Assembly (NCBI GenBank): GCA_029883975.1
Contig: JAOUIL010000023.1
Coordinates: forward strand, 1-39,403
Length of the DNA stretch: 39,403 nucleotides
Origin: Betaproteobacteria bacterium
Lineage (GTDB): Bacteria; Pseudomonadota; Gammaproteobacteria; Burkholderiales; SG8-39
Direction: 5' to 3'
Shown here: piece by piece, positions 17,972-25,145 of the stretch
How the letters are laid out: the number at the start of each line of letters is the position of its first letter
Numbering within the stretch: the first letter of the stretch is position 1
The notes under the pieces: model-generated
Told to the model about the DNA's origin: nothing
Databases searched by the model: none
What the model saw: the letters and a program-made list of their open reading frames with translations, nothing else
Position numbers and translations under genes: made by a program

Positions 17972-18391
17972 TCAGGCGGGCGCGAGGGTCAGGCGGATGC
18001 GGTTGCGTCCGAAGATGTACGCGTAGTCGCGGGTGGCCGCGAGCTCCTTCGTGAGCAACACGCCAAGACCCCCGACCTTGCGCAGCTCGAGCGTCGTGTC
18101 GGGCACGTCCTCGGGCAGATGCGCATAGGGGTTGAAGGCCGGCGCCTTGTCCTCGTAGATCAGCTGTACGTTGTCGTCGCTACGCGACACGGCCACCCAT
18201 ACCGGTGCATCGCAGTCGCCGCGGTGCCCATGGCGGACGGTATTGGTGAACAAGTCCTCGACGACCAGGTTGAGTCTCAGGCAGGGTTGACGCGGGAGTC
18301 CGGTGTCCGCGCAGAAAGCCTCCAGAAACGCCTGCATCGGGCGCAGCTGATCGAGGCGTGCAATAAATTGTCCGGTGCGTGCGCTGTTCAC
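17972..18391 (-). CDS. RsbW-like serine kinase / anti-sigma ATPase
   Basis: 139 residues, one HATPase_c_2 domain as in RsbW, SpoIIAB and related partner-switching kinases. The N-box region reads NLVVEDLFTNTVRHG; the usual ExxxN is DxxxN here (Asp46, Asn50), with Glu45 beside it. The G1 region is EDKAPAFNP and the G2 region VGGLGVLL, both typical of the family. The likely role is to bind and phosphorylate a STAS protein and, when free, to sequester a target. A STAS protein and a SpoIIE phosphatase are encoded nearby (22490-22864 and 19477-21531). No partner sigma factor gene is in the cluster. The start is GTG 18391; it is divergent from fecR. Confidence 0.85.
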   Translation of the reverse strand: MNSARTGQFIARLDQLRPMQAFLEAFCADTGLPRQPCLRLNLVVEDLFTNTVRHGHRGDCDAPVWVAVSRSDDNVQLIYEDKAPAFNPYAHLPEDVPDTTLELRKVGGLGVLLTKELAATRDYAYIFGRNRIRLTLAPA

Positions 18392-18414
18392 GGCTGTTCG
18401 CGGATGCGGGCGGC

Positions 18415-18424
18415 ATTATAGAAT
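18415..18424. promoter_or_regulatory. Overlapping opposite -10 boxes (kinase and FecR genes)
   Basis: The minus strand carries TATAAT (18415-18420) pointing to the RsbW-like gene; the plus strand carries TAGAAT (18419-18424) pointing to the FecR gene. They share two bases, so polymerase can use only one at a time. This suggests linked or alternating expression. Confidence 0.5.
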
Positions 18425-18448
18425 TCCTGCCACATTGCGGGAGGTCTC

Positions 18449-18892
18449 ATGCGCCACATCGCAGCAGCTGCAGTTCTGGCACTCGCCGTCGCGGCGCCCG
18501 CGCAGGCGAACGACGTCGGCGAGATCAAGGTCGCGAAGGGCACGGTACACGTGGAGCGCGACGGCAAGCGCCTGCCGGCGAGCGCGGGCATGCCCATCCG
18601 CCAGTCCGATACGCTGGTCACCGGGCCCGACGGCTCCGCGGGCGTGACGTTCAGCGACAACAGCATGCTGTCGGCCGGACCGAACAGCGTGCTGGTGGTG
18701 GACCATTACACGTTCGACAGCACGACGCATGCCGGCAAGTTCGACGCCTCGCTGAAGAAGGGCTCGCTGGCGGTGGTGTCGGGGAAGATCGTCAAGCAGT
18801 CGCCCGGCGCGATGCGCGTGCGCACGCCGGCCGCGATCATGGGCGTGCGCGGCACGGAATTCGTCGTGCAGGTGGACGAGCCGGCAAAGTGA
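18449..18892 (+). CDS. FecR-domain exported protein
   Basis: 147 residues. A Sec signal peptide (about 1-20, MRHIAAAAVLALAVAAPAQA) is followed by a FecR domain: EIKVAKGTVHVERDGKRLPA, RQSDTLVTGPDGSAGVTFSDNSMLSAGPNS, and AIMGVRGTEFVV near the end. It lacks the anti-sigma N-domain of true FecR, so it is a periplasmic FecR-only protein of unknown ligand. GGGAGG (18439-18444) precedes ATG 18449. The next gene (OmpA domain) begins one base after its stop. FecR-only proteins next to OmpA-domain and CHASE2 proteins recur in proteobacteria, which supports a common envelope-sensing role. Confidence 0.9.
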   Translation: MRHIAAAAVLALAVAAPAQANDVGEIKVAKGTVHVERDGKRLPASAGMPIRQSDTLVTGPDGSAGVTFSDNSMLSAGPNSVLVVDHYTFDSTTHAGKFDASLKKGSLAVVSGKIVKQSPGAMRVRTPAAIMGVRGTEFVVQVDEPAK

Positions 18893-18893
18893 C

Positions 18894-19490
18894 ATGGGGG
18901 CTCTGATCGTCGCGCTCATCGGGGCGCTCATGATCATTGCCAGTATCGAGCGGGTCGGAAACGAACTGGTCGTCGTCCTGCCCTCGGCCGACGGCCACGT
19001 CGGCATGGTGGTGGTCGAGCGCAAGGGCGAGCGCGCGGTCCTCAATCAGGCCTATGCCGCGAGCCGCATCGTCGACGGCAGCCCGCCGCAAGCACAGCAG
19101 CTCTCGATTGCCGACGTGCGCAGCGAGTTCGCCGGCGCGCTGGCCGCGCTGCCCGAACGCCCGAAGTCGTTCCTGGTCTACTTCCAGGAAGGCACGGACG
19201 AGCTCACGGCGGAATCGAGCGTCGAGTTCGAGAAGATCCTCGTAGAGTTGCGCGAGCGCGCGGCACCCGACGTCGTCGTCATCGGGCACACGGACCGCCT
19301 GGCGGCGGACGACTACAACGACCGGCTTTCCCTGCAGCGCGCGCAGCGCGTAGGACAGGAACTCACGCGGCTGGGTATCCCGCCGGGCCGCATCCAGGCC
19401 GCGGGCCGCGGCGAACGCGAGCCCCTGATCCCGACCGCGGACGGCGTCGCCGAGCCGCGCAACCGCCGGGTCGAGATCAACGTTCGCTAG
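18894..19490 (+). CDS. Membrane-anchored OmpA-domain protein
   Basis: 198 residues. An N-terminal hydrophobic anchor (about 2-18) is followed by a linker and a C-terminal OmpA/Pal peptidoglycan-binding domain at about 95-198 with GHTDRLAADDYNDRLSLQRA, RIQAAGRGEREP and AEPRNRRVEI, all diagnostic. There is no lipobox Cys, so the protein is probably held by the N-terminal segment. It likely tethers the envelope to peptidoglycan and works with the FecR protein encoded just upstream. Its last 14 nt overlap the convergent CHASE2 phosphatase gene. Confidence 0.9.
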   Translation: MGALIVALIGALMIIASIERVGNELVVVLPSADGHVGMVVVERKGERAVLNQAYAASRIVDGSPPQAQQLSIADVRSEFAGALAALPERPKSFLVYFQEGTDELTAESSVEFEKILVELRERAAPDVVVIGHTDRLAADDYNDRLSLQRAQRVGQELTRLGIPPGRIQAAGRGEREPLIPTADGVAEPRNRRVEINVR

Positions 19491-21531
19491 CGGCGCCGCG
19501 CCAGCGCAGGCAGAGCAGCGTCAGGTCGTCGGAGGGCTCGGCCTCGCCGACAAAGCGCGCCACGTCGGCGCGCACGGCCGCCAGCATGGCATTGGGCTCG
19601 ACTTCCGCGGGCAGAGACCGCAGGACGGCCTGCAGCCGCCCGGCGCCATAGAGCTCGCCGGCGGCGTTCATGGCCTCGGTCACCCCGTCCGTCACGACGC
19701 AGACCCATTCGCCGGGCGCAAGCGTGTGCTCCGCCAACGGATATTCGAAGCCTTCCAGCACGCACAGCGGCGGACCGCCCTCGTGCACGAGCCGCTCCAG
19801 CGCACCTTCGGGCGCACGCGCGAAGGGCGGCTCGTGCCCGGCATTGCAGAACTGGAGCTTCCCGGTGCGCACGTCGAGCAGGCCGGCGAAGGCGGTGATG
19901 AACAGCGACTCCGGGTTCTCGCTGGACACCTCGGCGTTGGCGCGCGCCATGAGCGCGCCGATATCGTCCACGCGCCGCGCCGCGCTCTTCAGCAGCGTCT
20001 TGGACAGCGCCATGAACAGGCTCGCCGGCAGCCCCTTGCCGGATACGTCCGCGACGACGAAGAACAGGCGGTCCGGGCCGACCATGAAGCAGTCGTAGAA
20101 ATCGCCGCCCACGGTGCGCGCGGGCTCGAGCAGCGCGTCGATGCCGAATCGCGGCTCGCCGGCGAACAGCGCGCGCGGCGATGGCAGCAGGCCCATCTGG
20201 ATGCGCCGCGCGGATTCCAGCTCCCCGGCGACCCGCGCCGCCTGCTCGCGCAGCGCGCGCCGCTGCGCGTCGGCTTCGCTCAACGCCCCGGCGAGCACGA
20301 CGCCGAACACCATGGTGGCGCCGATCGCCGGCCACGCCACGTCGATCAGCAGCCCTTCCGCCAGGAAACCCTCCAGGCCCAGGCCGGCGAGCAGCGCCAT
20401 GGCAAGTGCATACAGTCCAAGCGAGGCGCCGACGCCCAGCGTCGGCACGGTGAAAGCGAGCATCAGCGTGGCCGTGGCCAGCAGCGCCAGCTCGAGCGTG
20501 CGCAGGCCGGCCGGGCGGCGCAGGAACTCCCCCTCGAAGATCTGCTCGAGGATCTGCGCGTGAATCTCGACTCCGGGCACGCGATCGCCGAGTGCCGTCG
20601 TCTGATAGTCGAGCAGTCCCAGCCCGGTTACGCCGACCAGCACGAGCTTCTGCTCGAACTGAGCGGCGGGCACGCCTCCCGAGAGCACCTGCGCAGCGGA
20701 GACGAAGCGCGCGGGGTCGTGCGGGCCGTAGCGAATCCAGAACCGGCCGTCGGCGTGCGCCGGGATGGCGACGTCGCCGATGCCGACCTCGATCGCATCG
20801 CTGCCACGCCCGCTGATCGACAGCGGGGCGCCGATGGCCACGCGCAGCATCTCGAGGCTGAGCGCCGGAAGGACGACGTCGCCCAACTGCGCGACGGCGA
20901 GCGCGCGCCGGATTACGCTGCTCTCCGGGTCCACGCTCAGCAGGCCTCGTCCGGCGGCCGCCTGGTCGATCTGCGGCAGGCTCTGCAGGTGACCGGGGAA
21001 ATGCCTCAGCCGCAGATCCTGCGCGCGGCGCAGGAGCAGCGGCGGCGCTGCAGGCTGCCGGGAAAAGCGCGGGTCGCGCGCCTCAAGACCAGCCACGCCG
21101 AGCACCACCGGCTGGCCGCGGATCGCCGCTGCCAGCGCCGCGTCGTTGGAGGGCAGGGCGCGCAGGCGCCGGGCCACGTCGGCCGAGAGCCCTTGCACCT
21201 CCTCGGCGACGGCCGAAGGCGAGAACCGATCGGGCTCCGGAAACAGCAGGTCTACGCCGATCGCGGCGGGGCGCGCTGCGCCAATGCGGCCGATCAGCTC
21301 GGCAACCCGCGTGCGCGGCCAGGGCCATTGTCCGTAGCGCTCCAGCGCTGCCTCGTCGATGGCGACGACCACGGCGGGCGCGCTGCGCCGCTCGCGCGGG
21401 AAGAGCTTCTGGTAGCCGTCGAACAGTGCGTGCCGCAGTCCCGCGACGAACGGCGGCTCTGCCCATAGTAGCAGCAGCAGCGCGATGACCAGCCCGAGCG
21501 GGCCGGCGCGCCGGGAGACCGGCGCACTCAG
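19477..21531 (-). CDS. CHASE2 sensor - SpoIIE (PP2C) phosphatase, probable CTG start
   Basis: 684 residues. An N-terminal span at about 13-25 leads into a periplasmic CHASE2 sensor domain (VVAIDEAALERYGQWPWPR, IGVDLLFPEPD, KLVLVGVTGLGLLDYQTTALG) to about 330. Three spans follow, then a short coiled coil (ALREQAARVAGELESARRIQMGLLPS), then a SpoIIE/RsbU-type phosphatase from about 470 with metal ligands in GGDFYD, VADVSGKGLP, TDGVTEAMN and SDDLTLL. It should dephosphorylate a STAS protein in response to an envelope signal. No ATG, GTG or TTG is in frame before the first span; CTG 21531 overlaps the upstream stop (CTGA) with GGAG 8 nt before it. Confidence 0.9.
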   Translation of the reverse strand: MSAPVSRRAGPLGLVIALLLLLWAEPPFVAGLRHALFDGYQKLFPRERRSAPAVVVAIDEAALERYGQWPWPRTRVAELIGRIGAARPAAIGVDLLFPEPDRFSPSAVAEEVQGLSADVARRLRALPSNDAALAAAIRGQPVVLGVAGLEARDPRFSRQPAAPPLLLRRAQDLRLRHFPGHLQSLPQIDQAAAGRGLLSVDPESSVIRRALAVAQLGDVVLPALSLEMLRVAIGAPLSISGRGSDAIEVGIGDVAIPAHADGRFWIRYGPHDPARFVSAAQVLSGGVPAAQFEQKLVLVGVTGLGLLDYQTTALGDRVPGVEIHAQILEQIFEGEFLRRPAGLRTLELALLATATLMLAFTVPTLGVGASLGLYALAMALLAGLGLEGFLAEGLLIDVAWPAIGATMVFGVVLAGALSEADAQRRALREQAARVAGELESARRIQMGLLPSPRALFAGEPRFGIDALLEPARTVGGDFYDCFMVGPDRLFFVVADVSGKGLPASLFMALSKTLLKSAARRVDDIGALMARANAEVSSENPESLFITAFAGLLDVRTGKLQFCNAGHEPPFARAPEGALERLVHEGGPPLCVLEGFEYPLAEHTLAPGEWVCVVTDGVTEAMNAAGELYGAGRLQAVLRSLPAEVEPNAMLAAVRADVARFVGEAEPSDDLTLLCLRWRGAASER

Positions 21532-22484
21532 ACGTCGAGCTCCAGGCCGTCGTAGGCGGCCGAGATCTGCAGCGCGCGCGCACCGCGCGTGAGCTCCTCG
21601 AAGCGCCGCGTCTCGCGCAGCACGCTCTCGATGGTCGCGTCGTCGTAGGCCGGCTCGTGATGAAACAGCACCAGGTGCTTCACGCGCGCCATCTGGCAGA
21701 GCTCGACGCCGATGATGTTGCTCGAATGGCCCCAGTCCGCCTTGACCGAGATGGCGTCGGCGAGCGAGTACATGGCGTCGAACACCACGACGTCGGCGCC
21801 GTGGAAGAAGCGCACGAAGCGGTCGGTTTGCGCGCGGTTCTCGAGCTTGTGCTCCGAGTCCGTGGTGTAGACAAAGGACTTGCCGCCGTGCTCGAAGCGG
21901 TAGCCGTAGGAATCGCCCGAATGCATCTGCGGGGCGGGCGTGACCTGCACGCCGCTCACCTCGTGGCTGCGGCCCGGCGCGAGCTTGACGAACTCGATCT
22001 GGGCGGCGAGCTGCGAAAATTCCACCGGAAAGCAGGGCGGCGCCTGCTGCAGCCGGAACGCGTGCTCGAGCGTGTCGTGGCAGCCGTGGATGCGGATGCG
22101 CGTGCCGGCGGCATAGGCGGGCCCGAAGAACGGGAAGCCCATGATGTGATCCCAATGCACGTGCGACATGAAGACGTTGACGCTCGCCGGGCGGCCGGAC
22201 TGCCGCGCGAGCACGTGGGCGCCGAACGGACGCGCGCCGCTGCCCATGTCGCACACGAAGTACTCGTCGCCGCCGTTCTCGATCTCCACGCAGGGCGAGT
22301 GGCCACCGAAGGTGTGGGTGAGCGAGAAATCCAGGTGCGCCACGGCGTAGTCGTACGCCTCGCCGACCGAGGCGAAGCTGCGCCCCTGAGCGCGGTACAG
22401 CGCCTCGGCGACCTTGTCACGGATGTCGGCCGAGGTCAGCGCGACCGGGATCGATCCACGCGTGCCCCAGAAGCGGACGCGCAC
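21528..22484 (-). CDS. Metallo-beta-lactamase-fold hydrolase
   Basis: 318 residues. It starts MRVRFWGTRGSIPVA, a known opening for an MBL subfamily related to cyclic-nucleotide phosphodiesterases and PhnP-like phosphodiesterases. The zinc site is intact: His108, His110, Asp112, His113 (HVHWDH), with later ligands in MHSGDSYG, TTDSEH and FHHEPAYDD. The substrate is not known. GTG 22484 lies 5 nt after the STAS stop, and the CHASE2-SpoIIE gene overlaps its 3' end, so the three form one operon. A phosphodiesterase role would add a small-molecule branch to the signalling module; that is inference. Confidence 0.88.
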   Translation of the reverse strand: MRVRFWGTRGSIPVALTSADIRDKVAEALYRAQGRSFASVGEAYDYAVAHLDFSLTHTFGGHSPCVEIENGGDEYFVCDMGSGARPFGAHVLARQSGRPASVNVFMSHVHWDHIMGFPFFGPAYAAGTRIRIHGCHDTLEHAFRLQQAPPCFPVEFSQLAAQIEFVKLAPGRSHEVSGVQVTPAPQMHSGDSYGYRFEHGGKSFVYTTDSEHKLENRAQTDRFVRFFHGADVVVFDAMYSLADAISVKADWGHSSNIIGVELCQMARVKHLVLFHHEPAYDDATIESVLRETRRFEELTRGARALQISAAYDGLELDV

Positions 22485-22489
22485 CCGCG

Positions 22490-22864
22490 CTATCCCCGGT
22501 CGAAGGCGGCAGCGGCAGCGGGCGACAACGCGGCCAGCGCGTCGCGCACCTTGGGAAAGGCGTCGAACACCAGGTTGAAGCGCGCGATCTGGAAGATCTC
22601 GGACACCACCGGCTGCATCGCCGCGATCACGATTCGGCTGTTCTGCGCCTTGGCCTGCTTGGCGGCGAGCATGAAGCAACGCAGGCCGGCGCTGGAGACG
22701 TATTCCAGTCCCGCGAGATCCAGCACGATGGCCAGGCGCTCCTTGGCCGAGCGCTCCAGGAAGGGCGCGAGCTCCTCGCGGAACGCCTCGCAGTTGTCGT
22801 GGTCCAGGCGGCCGGACGGCGCGAGGACCAGGGCACTGTCGTACAGGCGGTGGGCAAGCGGCAT
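22490..22864 (-). CDS. STAS-domain anti-sigma-factor antagonist
   Basis: 124 residues, one STAS domain. LDLAGLEYVSSAGLRCF at about 49-64 contains the conserved phosphorylatable Ser57/Ser58 region of SpoIIAA/RsbV-like proteins. It is expected to be phosphorylated by the RsbW-like kinase (17972-18391) and dephosphorylated by the CHASE2-SpoIIE protein two genes downstream. ATG 22864 is preceded by GGAGA about 9 nt upstream. An in-frame ATG at 22915 would add 17 proline-rich residues outside the domain. It is first in the STAS-MBL-CHASE2 operon. Confidence 0.92.
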   Translation of the reverse strand: MPLAHRLYDSALVLAPSGRLDHDNCEAFREELAPFLERSAKERLAIVLDLAGLEYVSSAGLRCFMLAAKQAKAQNSRIVIAAMQPVVSEIFQIARFNLVFDAFPKVRDALAALSPAAAAAFDRG

Positions 22865-22919
22865 GGGGGGCGTTCTCCGAGCGCTTATTGTCGGCAAAGG
22901 CGGGGCCGGCGGCAACCGC

Positions 22920-22925
22920 TAGAAT
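22920..22925 (+). promoter_or_regulatory. -10 box 7 nt before the hydratase start codon
   Basis: GC-TAGAAT, then 7 nt, then ATG 22933. The predicted transcript starts at or within a base or two of the ATG, which means a leaderless mRNA; no Shine-Dalgarno is present. Confidence 0.5.
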
Positions 22926-22932
22926 TGACTCC

Positions 22933-23739
22933 ATGCGCCCGGGCGATGCACGGCGTGTGCAAAAGGCCGCGCGATGGCTGGTGCGGCAACACCTCGCGCG
23001 CCTGCCCTCGGCGCGCATGCCGGCGGCCATCGCGCCGCGCAGCCTGACGCAAGCCTACGCGGTGCAGGACACCTTCGTCGCACTCAAGGCCGAACAGTGC
23101 GGCGCCGTCGTCGGGCACAAGATCGCTCTCAGCTCTCCCCAGATGCGCGCCATGGTCGGCCTGCAGACGCCCATTGCCGGCCAGCTGCATGCGCGCCAGG
23201 TCGTTGCAGGCGACGCGGAGGTGCGCGCGGCGCAATACGGGCGGCTGGTGGTGGAGTTCGAGATCGGCTTTCGCATGGCAGCGGATCTTCCGCCGCGCCG
23301 GACGCCATACACGCAGGAAGAGGTCGCGGCGGCGGTCGGGGCGGCGATGCCGGCCTTCGAGGTCGCGGATGACCGCGGCGCGGACTATGCGACGCTCGCC
23401 ACGCGCGCCTTGGAGCTGACGGCGGACAATGCCTGGAACGAGGGCGCGGTGCTCGGCGCACCCGTCGCTGACTGGCGACGGTTCGATCTCGCTGCGCTGC
23501 GGGGCAGGGCGTTCGCGAACGGCACCCTCGTCGGCGAAGGCCATGGGGCGGATTCGATGGGCCACCCGCTCGCGGCCCTGCAGTGGGTCGCCAATCACCT
23601 CGCGGGCCGCCGACGCGGGTTGCGGCGCGGCGACCTCGTGATCAGCGGCAGCCTGCTGACGTCGAAATTCCCGAAAGCCGGCGACACGCTGCGCTTCGAA
23701 GCGGGCGAGCTCGGCGCGGTCGAGCTGCGCGTCACCTGA
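22933..23739 (+). CDS. 2-keto-4-pentenoate hydratase family enzyme
   Basis: 268 residues in the MhpD/DmpH/fumarylacetoacetase-like fold. Motifs: GHKIALSSPQMRAMVG, VVEFEIGFRMAADLP (metal-binding Glu pair), PAFEVADDR, TADNAWNEGAVLG, HPLAALQWVANHLA and GDLVISGSLLTSKFP. Relatives hydrate 2-hydroxy-penta-2,4-dienoates or decarboxylate related products in meta-cleavage pathways; the exact substrate cannot be read from sequence. It converges on the CoA-ligase operon (4 nt between stops), so a link to that catabolic cluster is likely but not proven. Confidence 0.9.
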   Translation: MRPGDARRVQKAARWLVRQHLARLPSARMPAAIAPRSLTQAYAVQDTFVALKAEQCGAVVGHKIALSSPQMRAMVGLQTPIAGQLHARQVVAGDAEVRAAQYGRLVVEFEIGFRMAADLPPRRTPYTQEEVAAAVGAAMPAFEVADDRGADYATLATRALELTADNAWNEGAVLGAPVADWRRFDLAALRGRAFANGTLVGEGHGADSMGHPLAALQWVANHLAGRRRGLRRGDLVISGSLLTSKFPKAGDTLRFEAGELGAVELRVT

Positions 23740-23754
23740 GAGACTAGAGTCTCT
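23739..23754. terminator. Palindrome spanning two convergent stop codons
   Basis: AGAGACT-AG-AGTCTCT is a perfect inverted repeat that includes the last base of the hydratase stop and the whole CoA-ligase stop. It is followed on the plus strand by a moderately T-rich run. It may act as a short two-way terminator, but the stem is only 5-7 bp. Confidence 0.3.
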
Positions 23755-25144
23755 TCTTCAGTTCCTGCTTCTGCACCTTGCCGAGCGCGTTTTTCGGCAG
23801 GGCGTCCGTGAACACGACACGGCGCGGATGCTTGTAGCGGGCCAGGCGCTCGCGGAACAGCGCCAGCACCGCGGCTTCATCGAGCCGCGCGCCCGGACTG
23901 GGGACGACTACCGCGCAGGCTGCCTCACCCCAGCGCGCATCCGGAACGCCGATGACTGCGGATTCCGCGATGTCCGGGGAGTCGGCAAGCACGTTTTCCA
24001 GCTCCGCCGGGTAGATGTTCTCGCCGCCCGAGATGATGACGTCTTTCGAGCGGCCCATGATCCAGTAGAAGCCCGCCTCGTCGACGCGCGCGAGATCGCC
24101 GCTGTGAAACCAGCCTTCGGCGTCCAGCACGCTGGCGCTCGCCACCGGGTCGTTCCAATAGCGGCGCATGACGTTCGGGCCGCGCACGCAGATCTCCCCG
24201 TTCACCAGCTTCACTTCGCAGTGGGGTGCCGGCTTGCCGGTGCTGCCGACCTTGCGCTGCGCGTCCTCGCGCGTGAGGTAGACGGCGATCGGCGAGGTCT
24301 CGGTCGAGCCGTAGATCTGGCCGACCGGCACGCCGCGCTCATGGAATGCACGGATCAGGGATTCCGGCACGACCATCGATCCCGTCATGAGGAGCCGCAG
24401 GCTCGACAGGTCCGCGCGCGGCCACTCGGGATGCGCGATCACCGCCTGCATGGCCGCCGGAACCAGCAACGAGAGCGTAGGCCGGCAAGCCTGGACGTCT
24501 TGCAGCCACCGGCCGGGTTCGAAGCGCTTGTGCAGCGTAACGGTCGCTCCGGCGAGCAGCGCCGGGACGGTCTGGTTGTTGAGCCCGCCCACGTGGAACA
24601 TGGGCAGCGTGCTCAGCACATGGTCAGTCTGGCCGAGATCATGCGCGTGGAGGCTGTTGTAGCCATTCCAGAGCAGCGCCGACTGTGCGAGCACTGCGCC
24701 CTTGGGCCGGCCCGTGGTGCCGGAGGTGTACACGACCAGCAGGTCGTCGTCGTCCGTGCCTCTCGCTACGCTGTCCGACGGCACGTCCAGGCGCCCCATC
24801 GGCACGCCGAGGTCCTGCGCCGCGTGCGCAAAGTCCGCGTCGGCGTACATCCAGCGTGGCCGGCAGTCCTCGAGAATGCCGCGGTGCTCCGCGGGGATCA
24901 GGCGCCAGTTCAGGGGGACGAGGAGGGCGCCGCGGCGGGCGGCCGCGAACAGCAGCACCAGCATGTCGGGATGGTTGTAGCCGAGCCACGCGATACGATC
25001 GCCCTTGGCGACCTGCAGCGTGCGGGTGGCGGATTCGATGCGCTCCCAGAGCGCGCCGTAGGTCCATGTCTCACCCTCGAAGCGCAGTGCGACGCGCGCC
25101 GCGGCGTGCCGGGCCCACTGCTCGACGATGCGGGAAACGTCCAG
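23744..25144 (-). CDS. Acyl-CoA ligase (AMP-dependent synthetase), probable CTG start
   Basis: 466 residues of the ANL superfamily. It activates a carboxylate through an acyl-adenylate to a CoA thioester. Motifs: YTSGTTGRPKGAVL (P-loop), YGSTETSPIAV, DAEGWFHSGDLARVD, MGRSKDVIISGGENIYPAELE and PKNALGKVQK with the catalytic Lys. The first ATG in frame (24964) would remove about 60 residues that align well, including FEGETWTYGALWERI. CTG 25144 lies 1 nt after the upstream dehydrogenase stop and 5 nt after AGAGGA, and gives a normal length. It may activate an aromatic or branched acid in this cluster. Confidence 0.9.
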   Translation of the reverse strand: MDVSRIVEQWARHAAARVALRFEGETWTYGALWERIESATRTLQVAKGDRIAWLGYNHPDMLVLLFAAARRGALLVPLNWRLIPAEHRGILEDCRPRWMYADADFAHAAQDLGVPMGRLDVPSDSVARGTDDDDLLVVYTSGTTGRPKGAVLAQSALLWNGYNSLHAHDLGQTDHVLSTLPMFHVGGLNNQTVPALLAGATVTLHKRFEPGRWLQDVQACRPTLSLLVPAAMQAVIAHPEWPRADLSSLRLLMTGSMVVPESLIRAFHERGVPVGQIYGSTETSPIAVYLTREDAQRKVGSTGKPAPHCEVKLVNGEICVRGPNVMRRYWNDPVASASVLDAEGWFHSGDLARVDEAGFYWIMGRSKDVIISGGENIYPAELENVLADSPDIAESAVIGVPDARWGEAACAVVVPSPGARLDEAAVLALFRERLARYKHPRRVVFTDALPKNALGKVQKQELKKRL

Positions 25145-25145
25145 C

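Noticed and set aside
18449-18892. FecR protein as an anti-sigma factor for an ECF sigma partner
   Set aside because: It has a signal peptide and lacks the cytoplasmic anti-sigma N-domain, and no ECF sigma gene is adjacent.
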